A stretch of DNA of 64,000 nt from Melioribacter roseus. GTDB lineage: Bacteria > Bacteroidota > Ignavibacteria > Ignavibacteriales > Melioribacteraceae. A program made the translations under genes and the position numbers. This document shows positions 1-7,878 of this stretch, piece by piece (the stretch's first letter is position 1; every line of letters starts with the position of its first letter). The notes beneath the pieces were generated by a model that was not told the DNA's origin, searched no databases, and worked only from the letters and a program-made list of their open reading frames with translations. Location: positions 1 to 64,000 of the forward strand of contig DYLK01000005.1 in NCBI GenBank assembly GCA_020722065.1. Direction: 5' to 3'.

Positions 1-8
1 AATTCAAC

Positions 9-791
9 TTAAATTCCTTTAGTCATAGTTCTTTCTGTGAATATTCCGTCTTCAATTCCCGAATTTATCTTAACATTTTTGAGTTCCATAATTGTTTTAT
101 GGTCTTTTTGTTTATTTTTCATTTCGGAATGTGTAATTATCCAAAAGCCTTTAATATCTTTATATTTTTCGACAGTTAATTCTTTTAGCAATTTTTTATC
201 TTCGTCATAAAACTCTTTTTTTAAGCCAATCCATTTGTCTTTAATTATCCAAGTAATTGTTTTGGAATACATATAATCTTTGTCAATTGGTTTACTTTCA
301 ATAACATAGCATTGTTCGCCATTTAGCTTTTCTTCTCTTAGAATTTTATGCACATCTTGTTTTGGTTTGCGGTCGCCAAGATCGTCATAAGTAAAATCAG
401 AACCCATAAAATAGTCGCTTTTGCTATCGCTCGAAATTCTTTTGGTCTTTTTCAAAGCTGGAAGATAAATCCATTGATCATCTTCTTTACTGTCGTCGTC
501 ATAACTCCAGTTCATAAAAGATGTGTTTTTAACATCGGCTGGTGATTGGAAAAACATAATTTTCTTTTCAACTTTACCCATATCTTTGGTAAATTGTTTA
601 ATCTCTCTAACTCTTTTGCTGTTGGATGAGTTTGTTAAAGTCATAGTTAAATCGGAAGTCATGTCATCACCAACTTCGCGATTATAAACTTTTTCCACAA
701 TTTGTAAAGCTGTTAAGTTTTGAGCAAAAATTGCAAAGTTTGATAGCAATAATAAAGCTATTAACGAAACAAATAATTTTGAAGTTTTCAT
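9..791 (-). CDS. LolA-like outer-membrane lipoprotein-sorting family protein
   Basis: A 260-residue exported protein. Residues 1-23 form a signal peptide (basic start, Leu-rich core, cleavage near AIFAQ). The rest resembles the LolA-like family (TP_0789-type 'outer membrane lipoprotein-sorting protein') with the typical central 'D(D)QWIYLPALKKTKRI ... F(M)GSDFTYDDL' block, about residues 105-142. Such proteins are predicted periplasmic beta-barrel-half carriers of lipid or lipoprotein. The gene starts 1 nt after the RND-type exporter stop codon, so the two are almost certainly co-translated and the protein is probably that exporter's periplasmic partner. The function is inferred from family and context; the real cargo is unknown. 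Confidence 0.8.
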   Translation of the reverse strand: MKTSKLFVSLIALLLLSNFAIFAQNLTALQIVEKVYNREVGDDMTSDLTMTLTNSSNSKRVREIKQFTKDMGKVEKKIMFFQSPADVKNTSFMNWSYDDDSKEDDQWIYLPALKKTKRISSDSKSDYFMGSDFTYDDLGDRKPKQDVHKILREEKLNGEQCYVIESKPIDKDYMYSKTITWIIKDKWIGLKKEFYDEDKKLLKELTVEKYKDIKGFWIITHSEMKNKQKDHKTIMELKNVKINSGIEDGIFTERTMTKGI

Positions 792-792
792 T

Positions 793-3084
793 TTAATTCT
801 CCTTTTTATTTTTGAAGTAAATATTTGATTTATTTAATATGATTAACATAATAGTTAATGTTGCAACAAAACTTGTGAACATATTTAATGAAACTAATGC
901 TCCAAGTTCTCTATTTGGAGGAAAAACTGAAAATAGCAACACTAAAAAGCCAGCAATAACAACAACTGCGTTGAACAATATTGCTCTTCCAGAATGAGCA
1001 AATGTTTCTTGAGCAGTTAAAAGTTTATCGTTGGTTTGAGCATAAAATTTATATTGTTCCAAAAAGTGAATCGCATAGTCTATTCCAATTCCAATAGCAA
1101 TGCTCGATAGCAGAGCAGTAGTTGAATTAAGAGCAATATCTGCCCAACCCATAATTCCAAAACCTAGAACTGCTGTAATTATAATTGGAACAGAGCCAAT
1201 TAAGCCTAAGTAGAAATTTTTGAACATAAATGCTATAAGTCCAATAACAATAAAAAGCGAAAGAATAAGACTTATAATTTGTCCTTCGAGAATTAAATCC
1301 GTAAAAACGAGTCCTTTATAGCCAGAACCAGCGTAATTCATTTCAATTCCTAAATTCTTAAAGTCATCTTTGTAATCTTCAATTTTTTCAATTGCTGCAT
1401 TTATTGTTTTTGAGTTATCACTTTTTAATTGGAAGTTAACATTAAGTTTGTTGTATTTATAATCGACAACTTTCCAAAGATTTTCGGGGTCGCCTGACAT
1501 TTCGTAAAGCAGAAGATATTGTGCAATTAAATCTTGGTCATTTGGAATTGAGTTGTATTCTTCGTTATCGGCGTGCATTACTTTGTTCATTCGTTTAATA
1601 TAATCTGTTAAAGTAAATGTGTTTCCAACCATTTGTAACGAATTATCAACATCATTTTGCATTTTATCGACTAATTTTAACACTTCTGGATTTTTGAAAG
1701 CATCTTCATTTTTGCTATCCAAAACTAAATTTAGTGTTGAAGTTCCTCCAAAGTGTTTGTTTATGAAATTATCGGTTAAAACAATTTCACTGTCTTTTTC
1801 AAATTTGTCTAAAAAGCTGGAGTTAATCCAAACTTTTCCAATTCCAAAAACTGAAACTGCCACAATAATAATAGTTGCAAAAAGCGTAACGGTTTTATAT
1901 TTCAAAATTTTTGTAGTTAAATTAAAAGCAAAATGATTATCACTTTTGAGTTCTTTTTTAATTCTAACTTTTGGCAAGCCGAGCAATAAAATGCCAATTG
2001 GAATTAAATACAAAGAAAAGAACATTGCCACCATAACACCAAAAGCTGTGAAAATTCCAAAATATTTTATTGGATAAACTTGCGAAGTGATTAGTGAAAT
2101 AAAACCAATAGCAGTTGTAACCGAAGTCATAAAAACAGGTTTCCACAATTTGCTATACATATCATAAACGGCTTCTTGTTTTGTTGCTTGTGGATGATTG
2201 TTAACATAAAGTTGCAAATGACTATAAAGATGAATTCCATCAGCAACGCCAATTGCAATTAACATAACTGGAATCATTGTAGAAACAGCATATATTGGAA
2301 TGTTGAATAACGCCATTAATCCAAAAGCCCAAAGGGTACTTATTAATACTACTAAAATTGTAACAAATGTGTTTTTTACACTTCGCAGAGTTAGGTATAA
2401 AACTAAAATTATAACAAGTAAAACTATTGGAACCATTTTTTGCATATCGGCTGGACCTAAAAGTGCCATTGTGCCTTCTACAATTGGTCGTCCTGCAACG
2501 TGTATTTTTATATTTTCAGTTTCAGTATTTTTAGCCAATTTCAAAATATCATTATAAAATTCTTGTGTAAAAACATCATCATTTAAAGCCGCAATTACAA
2601 CCGAAACCGTTTCATCTTTTGAAACTAAACGTCCAAAAACCATTTCGTTAGTAACAACTTTTTTGCGAAGTTCATCAAATTCTTCTTTTGTTTCTGGGAC
2701 TGTTTTGTAAAATGCTTTTACGTCCATTCCATCTTCTGTTCCAACAATATTATCGGCAGTGAAAAGGGAAGTAACATCAGCTTTTTCAATTTGGGGCATT
2801 TTTTGGAATTCTTTGGTCAAATCCTTAATTATTTGGAGTGTTTCTGTGTTGTAAATTCCACTTTTATTTTCAACGGCAACTATAATTCCGTCCTTAATAT
2901 TAAACCATTCTTCTGCTTGGTCGCTATAAACAAAAGCTGGATGATCTTTTGGCATGTATTCGTCAAGATTTGTCTCCATTCTTGAATTTTCTTTCATTTT
3001 CATAAAAAGAAAAACAGAGATAATTATTGTAGTTATCAAAAACAAATATGGGAATTTGATTACTTGTTTTAATATTTTTTCCAT
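793..3084 (-). CDS. RND/MMPL superfamily exporter
   Basis: A 763-residue inner-membrane protein with the duplicated architecture of COG1033 'predicted RND superfamily exporters': one helix (about 12-28), a large periplasmic loop (about 29-210), a block of helices (about 214-380), a single helix (about 398-415), a second loop (416-605), and a final helix block (608-755). Each helix block contains the sterol-sensing-like 'GIGVADGIHLYSH' and 'GIGIDYAIHFLEQY' motifs that carry the proton-relay acidic residue in this superfamily. It is likely a proton-driven exporter of a lipid or hydrophobic compound. It lies between a tetR gene and a lolA-like gene on the same strand, with an operator palindrome 13 nt before its start codon. 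Confidence 0.88.
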   Translation of the reverse strand: MEKILKQVIKFPYLFLITTIIISVFLFMKMKENSRMETNLDEYMPKDHPAFVYSDQAEEWFNIKDGIIVAVENKSGIYNTETLQIIKDLTKEFQKMPQIEKADVTSLFTADNIVGTEDGMDVKAFYKTVPETKEEFDELRKKVVTNEMVFGRLVSKDETVSVVIAALNDDVFTQEFYNDILKLAKNTETENIKIHVAGRPIVEGTMALLGPADMQKMVPIVLLVIILVLYLTLRSVKNTFVTILVVLISTLWAFGLMALFNIPIYAVSTMIPVMLIAIGVADGIHLYSHLQLYVNNHPQATKQEAVYDMYSKLWKPVFMTSVTTAIGFISLITSQVYPIKYFGIFTAFGVMVAMFFSLYLIPIGILLLGLPKVRIKKELKSDNHFAFNLTTKILKYKTVTLFATIIIVAVSVFGIGKVWINSSFLDKFEKDSEIVLTDNFINKHFGGTSTLNLVLDSKNEDAFKNPEVLKLVDKMQNDVDNSLQMVGNTFTLTDYIKRMNKVMHADNEEYNSIPNDQDLIAQYLLLYEMSGDPENLWKVVDYKYNKLNVNFQLKSDNSKTINAAIEKIEDYKDDFKNLGIEMNYAGSGYKGLVFTDLILEGQIISLILSLFIVIGLIAFMFKNFYLGLIGSVPIIITAVLGFGIMGWADIALNSTTALLSSIAIGIGIDYAIHFLEQYKFYAQTNDKLLTAQETFAHSGRAILFNAVVVIAGFLVLLFSVFPPNRELGALVSLNMFTSFVATLTIMLIILNKSNIYFKNKKEN

Positions 3085-3097
3085 TTAGTTTATCCTT

Positions 3098-3117
3098 GTT
3101 AGTTAATAATTACTAAC
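3098..3117. promoter_or_regulatory. TetR operator copy 1, before the exporter gene
   Basis: Interrupted palindrome GTTAGT-N8-ACTAAC lying between the tetR stop codon and the exporter start codon. It matches, at 18 of 20 positions, the palindrome in front of tetR itself (3719-3738). A shared palindrome at both genes is what a TetR-family autoregulator produces; binding by the adjacent TetR protein is an inference. Confidence 0.65.
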
Positions 3118-3133
3118 TTTTTAGTTAAAAAAA

Positions 3134-3709
3134 TTATTTTTTTATAATTTGCTCAATTGAATTCCAAAGAATTAAACCTTCATCTTCAAGATTAAACGAA
3201 TAATTTGAAAGTCGCCATTTTGTAACAATCAATCGCAAAGCTCCAGTAATTATAAAAGCCAATTGTTCTGCGGGAACAGAATCAATAATTGTGTTTAAGT
3301 TTTGACCTTTTTTAATGATTTCGAGCATAAATTTCTGGCTTGAATTCATTATTGCGTAAACTCTATCAGAAAGTAGGCGGTCGTTTCGGAATAATTCTTC
3401 AGAAAAAATTACAGAGGCAATTGCTGGATTTTTAGCAAAATACTTGAATCGTGCTTCAAATATTGATTTTAATTTATCAATTGGACTAATATTGTCATTT
3501 CCAATTGTGGAAAGAAAATTTTCTTTGTTTTCTGAAAAAAGGGATAATATGCCAACTAAAATTTGTTGTTTGTTCTCAAAATGTCTATAAATTGCTGGTT
3601 CTGTAACATTTATTGACTTCGCTAAATTTTTGATTGTTAAACCTTGAATGCCTTTTTCGGCAATAAGTTTGATGGCTTCGGTTAATATTTCAGATTGTCT
3701 CGTTGTCAT
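3134..3709 (-). CDS. TetR/AcrR family transcriptional regulator
   Basis: A 191-residue one-component regulator. Residues 1-50 form the TetR helix-turn-helix: 'TRQSEILTEAIKLIAEKG ... LTIKNLAKSINVTEPAIYRHFENKQQIL' is close to the family consensus (YRHF at the recognition helix end). The remaining helical part would be the ligand-binding and dimerisation domain. It sits directly upstream of the exporter and LolA-like genes on the same strand, and near-identical 20-bp palindromes precede both this gene and the exporter. The most likely role is ligand-relieved repression of itself and the exporter operon; the ligand cannot be told from sequence. Confidence 0.88.
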   Translation of the reverse strand: MTTRQSEILTEAIKLIAEKGIQGLTIKNLAKSINVTEPAIYRHFENKQQILVGILSLFSENKENFLSTIGNDNISPIDKLKSIFEARFKYFAKNPAIASVIFSEELFRNDRLLSDRVYAIMNSSQKFMLEIIKKGQNLNTIIDSVPAEQLAFIITGALRLIVTKWRLSNYSFNLEDEGLILWNSIEQIIKK

Positions 3710-3718
3710 AATTTACTT

Positions 3719-3738
3719 GTTAGTTAATATTCACTAAC
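3719..3738. promoter_or_regulatory. TetR operator copy 2, before tetR
   Basis: Palindrome GTTAGT-N8-ACTAAC ending 10 nt upstream of the tetR start codon. It differs from the copy at 3098-3117 at only two central positions. Its location suggests autorepression by the TetR protein (inference). Confidence 0.65.
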
Positions 3739-3778
3739 TAAATTTAATAAAAAAAAATTATTTGTCAAATAAAAAAAT

Positions 3779-3810
3779 AGGGAGCATCAATTGGCAATTG
3801 AATACTCCCT
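3779..3810 (-). terminator. Intrinsic terminator after the DUF2202 gene
   Basis: On the minus strand the hairpin pairs AGGGAG with CTCCCT and TCAATTG with CAATTGA around a one-base turn, with small internal bulges, and is followed by a run of seven T. It lies 8 nt beyond the DUF2202 stop codon and insulates that gene from tetR. Confidence 0.7.
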
Positions 3811-3818
3811 TGTTGAGT

Positions 3819-4304
3819 TTACAAAGAACCTCTCTCTTTTGGAGAGTTAATTATTGAATCAAATAATTCTTGAGAAATAAATTGTGGTTCATAAGCTCCG
3901 CCATACTGCAAAACTCTTGAATAATATGAACGCAAGTGATTTCGAGAACCTTTTGTTAAATTGTTATATACTAAAAGTATATCTTCGCTTTTAATTTCGG
4001 CACTATATTCCGTTAAATCTTTAATATCCAAATCTTCAATTGTTGCACCAATTTTAACTGCTTCAAGTAAACTAACGCTTCCAGCTTGTGTTAATTGTGT
4101 ATATAAAGCTGCCAAATCTTGGTTTTGGAATACTCCAATTTCATCAATTTCTACTGGATCTTTCAATTCGTATTTGTCCAAAAGCATTTTTATTGCTGTC
4201 ATGTGTGTATTTTCACTTTTTGCAATATTGTTAAAAATTCGCAAACCATATTTTTCATAGAAGAAAAGATATACATCACGTGCTAATTTTTCTTCTTCAC
4301 GCAT
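3819..4304 (-). pseudogene. DUF2202 (ferritin-like fold) protein, 5' end lost to an IS insertion
   Basis: 161 codons from the first ATG. The segment 'MREEEKLARDVYLFFYEKYG ... IFNNIAKSENTHM' is the hallmark start of DUF2202, a predicted ferritin-like four-helix domain often carrying an N-terminal signal peptide; the acidic EE and the E-N-x-H residues are the likely metal ligands. The reading frame stays open upstream of the ATG ('ENGLIFM', matching the usual 'GLLYMREEEKLARD') up to the end of the insertion sequence at 4346, where the homologous sequence stops. No start codon occurs in the open stretch before a stop inside the IS. The signal peptide and first helix residues are therefore missing, and no matching 5' part is found beyond the far IS end. 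It may still be expressed as a cytoplasmic remnant. Confidence 0.72.
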
Positions 4305-4404
4305 AAATATTAATCCATTTTCTATCGAATCTGTTAATACTGCATTGTCCTGAAAAAGGTTGACTCCAAAGTAATAAAAAAGTCAATCAAAACAAGGACA
4401 AAAG

Positions 4405-4760
4405 ATGAAAGAAATTATGAAGAAAACTTTACCAAAGGAAGGTCGAATTGACCGTAATTCTTATTCAATTGAATTCAAAAGTAAAGTAGTAAATGAAGTT
4501 CTGTCTGGGCAATTAACAAAAGCAGAAGCTCAAAGAGTATATGAAAAAGTGCTATATTAAATTGGATGAGAAAATTTAACTTAGTGGCAAGTTATAATAG
4601 TCCAGATAATAATTTTATAACCGAGAACTTAATGCCCCAAAAAGAAGATAGCTTAGAAAAAGACCAAAAGATTAGGGAATTAGAGAAAGCTTTACAATCT
4701 GAAAAGAATAAAGCTGCCAAGCAATATAACAACTTAAATCAGAAAAAGGAAAAGAAGTGA
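4405..4760 (+). pseudogene. IS3-family transposase OrfA, frameshifted
   Basis: The N-terminal part (4405-4560, 51 codons, preceded by an AAGGAC ribosome-binding site) has the OrfA start 'RNSYSIEFKSKVVNEVLSGQLTKAEAQRVY' of the helix-turn-helix. It then hits a stop, while another frame continues 'KSAILNWMRKFN' through a Lys/Glu-rich leucine-zipper-like tail to 4760. In intact relatives these pieces are joined by a few residues of the 'YGIKGKSAILNWMRK' type (family knowledge), so a small deletion near 4542 has shifted the frame and removed part of the recognition region. It would not give a normal OrfA. Confidence 0.75.
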
Positions 4761-5667
4761 AAGTCCTAGATTTAACAAAATTGCTTGGCTATAGCAAACA
4801 GTCATATTACAAACAGCTGGAACGAGAAGAGACAAAAATCTTAACGAAGGATTGATAGTTGACCTTGTTAAAAAGAAACGCACATTATGGAAAAAGGGTA
4901 GCGGAAGAAATCTGCTTGCTGCCTTAAATGATGATTTTAGAAAATATGGTGTAAATATTGGAAGAGACCGATTCTTTGATTTATTAAGGAAAAACGACCT
5001 TTTAATTAAAAAGAAGCATAGAAAAATAAACACAACGAATAGTTATCATCATTTTCATAAATATCCAAATATAATAAAAGACTTAAAAATTACTCGTGTA
5101 AATCAAGTAATAGTAACAGATATTACATATTTATATTTACGAGAAAATGATAGTTTTGCTTATCTATTTTTAGTAACCGATTTATTTTCAAGAAAAATAC
5201 TAGGCTATGATGTTAGTCCAAATCTATCGGCAAAATCCGCTGTAAAAGCTTTAACAATGGCATTTAAGAACATGAGTGATGTAAATGATTGCATTCATCA
5301 TTCAGACAGAGGAATACAGTATTGTTCAAATCAGTACACTGAACTATTGAAAAAGAAAAAGATTAGAATAAGCATGACTGAAAACTCAGACCCACTTGAA
5401 AATGCTGTAGCTGAAAGAATAAATAAAACAGTTAAAGAAGAATTTACAGATGAAAAACAGATAAGTTTTAGTTGTTTTAAGGAAGCTAAAATTGTAATAC
5501 CTCAAATTATTAAGTTCTATAATGATGAAAGACCTCACAGATCTTTGGAAATGTTCACTCCAAGTGTGGCTTATAAAATTAACAGAGAACTTAAAAGAAA
5601 ATGGAAGGCATATTATAAAAATCATTCTATAAATAAGGATATTTCTATTATATCTTTAGTCGAATGA
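4757..5667 (+). pseudogene. IS3-family transposase OrfB (DDE integrase), frameshifted near its start
   Basis: The beginning (from 4757, 'VKVLDLTKLLGYSKQSYYKQLEREETKI') is in the -1 frame relative to orfA, as expected for programmed frameshifting. It ends at a stop near 4849, and the remaining 271 codons continue in a further -1 frame from about 4843, consistent with loss of one base. The main part is an rve integrase core: counting from the ATG at 4852, the catalytic residues are D90 (VTDITYL), D152 (HHSDRGIQY) and E188 (NAVAERIN), a DD(35)E arrangement. The catalytic core is intact but the fused protein cannot be made without correcting the lesion. Confidence 0.78.
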
Positions 5668-5795
5668 GTTAATAATTATGTGATAAGAAAAAGTCAACCT
5701 TTTTCAAGACGATACAATCTTGATCAAGTTTAAAATTGAATCAAAATATTAATCTTTTATTACAATACTTCTATCCAAAACGAAATAAAAAAATA

Positions 5796-6515
5796 TTAGA
5801 ACCAATCTTTCGGAGAAATAATTACAACAAATTCTCCTTTTTGTTTTTCGGAAGAAAAATATTGAAGCAAAGTTGATGGAATTCCTCGTTTAACTTCTTC
5901 AAATATTTTTGTAATTTCTCGTGCGACTGCAATTGTTCTTTTTGGCATATATTCATTCAATTCGGTAAGTAATTTCTCAATTCGGAAAGGCGATTCATAT
6001 AAAACAATTGTCCGTGGTTCGTTAACCAATTCTTTTATTTTTTTTTGTCTTCCTTTTTTTTGTGGGAGAAATCCTTCAAAAACAAAACTATCAGTTGGTA
6101 ATCCACAAATTGACAAAGCCGAAATTGCAGCATTTGCGCCTGGAATTGCAGAAACCTGAATTTCATTATAGTGAGCAAGATTTACCAACCTAACTCCAGG
6201 ATCCGAAATTGTTGGAGTTCCAGCATCAGAAACTAATGCAATATTTCTACCATTTAACATTTCATCAATTGCATAAGTAAGTTTTTTCGATTCTGTAGCT
6301 GCATTAAATGAAACTAAATGCGAAGGGATTTCGTATTTTTTTAACAATTTTGAAGTTTCTCGCGTGTCTTCGCATAAGATAAAATCAACTTCTTTTAGAA
6401 TTCTAATAGCTCGGAAAGTAATATCTTCCATATTCCCAATTGGTGTAGCAACAACAAATAGTGTACCTTTTCTCAAATCTTTTATTCCAAATTTGTTAAT
6501 AAAAATCAACGCCAA
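5796..6515 (-). CDS. rsmI: 16S rRNA (cytidine(1402)-2'-O)-methyltransferase
   Basis: A 239-residue SAM-dependent tetrapyrrole-methylase-fold enzyme that 2'-O-methylates C1402 in the decoding centre of 16S rRNA. Family motifs are clear: 'GTLFVVATPIGNMEDITFRAI' near the N-terminus, 'CEDTRETSKLL', 'LVSDAGTPTISDPG' and 'IPGANAAISALSICGLPTDSF'. Length is slightly below the usual 270-290 because the short C-terminal extension is lacking. The assigned ATG adds about 16 residues before the usual start block, so a later start is possible. It is divergent from the lysine-ketoglutarate reductase gene with 54 bp between starts, and its 3' side faces the IS element. Confidence 0.92.
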   Translation of the reverse strand: MALIFINKFGIKDLRKGTLFVVATPIGNMEDITFRAIRILKEVDFILCEDTRETSKLLKKYEIPSHLVSFNAATESKKLTYAIDEMLNGRNIALVSDAGTPTISDPGVRLVNLAHYNEIQVSAIPGANAAISALSICGLPTDSFVFEGFLPQKKGRQKKIKELVNEPRTIVLYESPFRIEKLLTELNEYMPKRTIAVAREITKIFEEVKRGIPSTLLQYFSSEKQKGEFVVIISPKDWF

Positions 6516-6569
6516 ATTACTATATTTCGAATATTTGTTAATAAATTTACTGAAATTATTGGAGTTTTA

Positions 6570-7868
6570 ATGAGAAAAAAAATTGGTATTAGGCGAGAAG
6601 ATAAAAACATCTGGGAACGAAGAGTTCCATTAATCCCAATACATATTAAAGATTTAATTAGTCATCACCAACTTGAAATTGAAGTTCAATCTTTTGAAAA
6701 AAGAGTATTTACAGACGCAGAATTTTTAGAATCTGGAGCAAAAATTACTGATGAAATTCCAAACACTGATGTAATTCTTGCTGTCAAAGAAGTTCCAAAA
6801 CATCTTATTGAAGACAAGATTTATCTTTTTTTTTCGCACACAATAAAAGGGCAAAAACATAATATGTCACTTCTTCAAACACTTATTGATAAAAAAGCTA
6901 CTTTGATTGATTACGAATTAATAAAAGATGCACAAGGCAGAAGATTAGTGTTTTTTGGAAGATTTGCTGGTTTAGCGGGAACGATTGATGCTCTTAGTTA
7001 TTGGGGGAAAAGGATGAAGTCTCAAGGAATTGAAAATCCTTTCACCAAAATAAAATCGGCTTATGAATATGTTGATTCGTTGCAAGCAAAAGATGAAATT
7101 ATAAATTTACGAGAAGAAATAATTGAATTCATTGAAAATTATACTAAAAATCCAATAATTATTGGAATTGCGGGTTATGGAAATGTTTCGCACGGTGTTC
7201 AGGAAATATTAGATTTGTTACCAATCACCGAAATTCGACCATATCAAATTGCTCATATTATTTCGGAAAATGAAAAGGGAATTTTTATGGTTGTGTTCAA
7301 GGAAGAAGATTTGGCACAACCAAAAAATAAAAATCATCATTTTAATTTGATGGAATATTACGAACATCCTGAACTTTACGAACCAGTTTTTGAGTATTAT
7401 CTAAGAAATATAACAATTTTGATAAATGCCGTTTATTGGGATAAAAAATATCCAAGAATTGTTACAAAAGATTTTCTGAAAAAGAATTTTGGGAAAATCA
7501 AGTTGGAAATGATACAAGATATTAGTTGCGATATCAACGGTGGAATTGAAATTACTTACAAAGTGAACGAACCAAATTTACCATGCTATGTTTATAATCC
7601 TGAAAATGATTCGTTTATCGATGGTTTCGAAGGTGAAGGAATTATGAATCTTGCAGTTGATAATCTCCCAACAGAACTTCCCAAAAACTCATCTATAAAT
7701 TTTAGCGAGTCTCTCAAAAGTTTTATTCCTGAAATTGCAAACGCTGATTTTAACAAACCTTTTGAGGAAATTGATTTGCCTGATGAAATAAAAAATGCAA
7801 TTATTGTCCTAAATGGTGAATTAACACCAAACTTCAAATATTTAAATAATTTTTTAATAAATAGATAA
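6570..7868 (+). CDS. Lysine-ketoglutarate reductase (saccharopine-forming), single-domain
   Basis: 432 residues matching the N-terminal LKR half of the eukaryotic bifunctional enzyme AASS. Aligned landmarks are 'IGIRREDKNIWERRVPLIP', 'LFFSHTIKGQKHNM', 'GRFAGLAGTIDALSYWGKRM', the Rossmann turn 'GIAGYGNVSHGVQEIL' (about 208-223), 'YYEHPELYEPVF', 'INAVYWDKKYPRIVT' and 'IQDISCDINGGIEIT ... GFEGEGIMNLAVDNLPTELP'. The expected reaction is reductive condensation of lysine and 2-oxoglutarate to saccharopine with NADPH. The saccharopine dehydrogenase half is absent and not encoded next door. The gene sits 10 nt before an ALDH7-type dehydrogenase, which in this pathway would oxidise aminoadipate semialdehyde. 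Alternative: another AlaDH/PNT-fold dehydrogenase, but the LKR-specific blocks argue against it. Confidence 0.82.
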   Translation: MRKKIGIRREDKNIWERRVPLIPIHIKDLISHHQLEIEVQSFEKRVFTDAEFLESGAKITDEIPNTDVILAVKEVPKHLIEDKIYLFFSHTIKGQKHNMSLLQTLIDKKATLIDYELIKDAQGRRLVFFGRFAGLAGTIDALSYWGKRMKSQGIENPFTKIKSAYEYVDSLQAKDEIINLREEIIEFIENYTKNPIIIGIAGYGNVSHGVQEILDLLPITEIRPYQIAHIISENEKGIFMVVFKEEDLAQPKNKNHHFNLMEYYEHPELYEPVFEYYLRNITILINAVYWDKKYPRIVTKDFLKKNFGKIKLEMIQDISCDINGGIEITYKVNEPNLPCYVYNPENDSFIDGFEGEGIMNLAVDNLPTELPKNSSINFSESLKSFIPEIANADFNKPFEEIDLPDEIKNAIIVLNGELTPNFKYLNNFLINR

Positions 7869-7878
7869 AGGAGAAACT

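Larger units (their letters stand above)
4346..5711 (+). mobile_element. IS3-family insertion sequence (decayed copy)
   Basis: About 1.37 kb bounded by inverted repeats: left end TGTCCTGAAAAAGGTTGACT (4346-4365) and right end whose reverse complement is CGTCTTGAAAAAGGTTGACT (5692-5711), differing at two bases including the terminal one. Inside are orfA (helix-turn-helix plus coiled coil) and orfB (DDE integrase) in the order and phase usual for IS3/IS150-type elements. Two lesions beyond the normal -1 frameshift break the reading frames, and no clear 3-5 bp target duplication flanks the ends. The element interrupts the 5' end of the DUF2202 gene. Confidence 0.85.

Noticed and set aside
1619-1936. 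Antisense open frames inside the RND exporter, smc and ppdK genes
   Set aside because: They are in the shadow of strongly supported genes and encode no recognisable domain; typical of AT-rich genomes.
4341-5716. Target-site duplication of the IS element
   Set aside because: Bases flanking the two ends (GCAT on the left, ATAC on the right) do not repeat, whichever terminal base is chosen.
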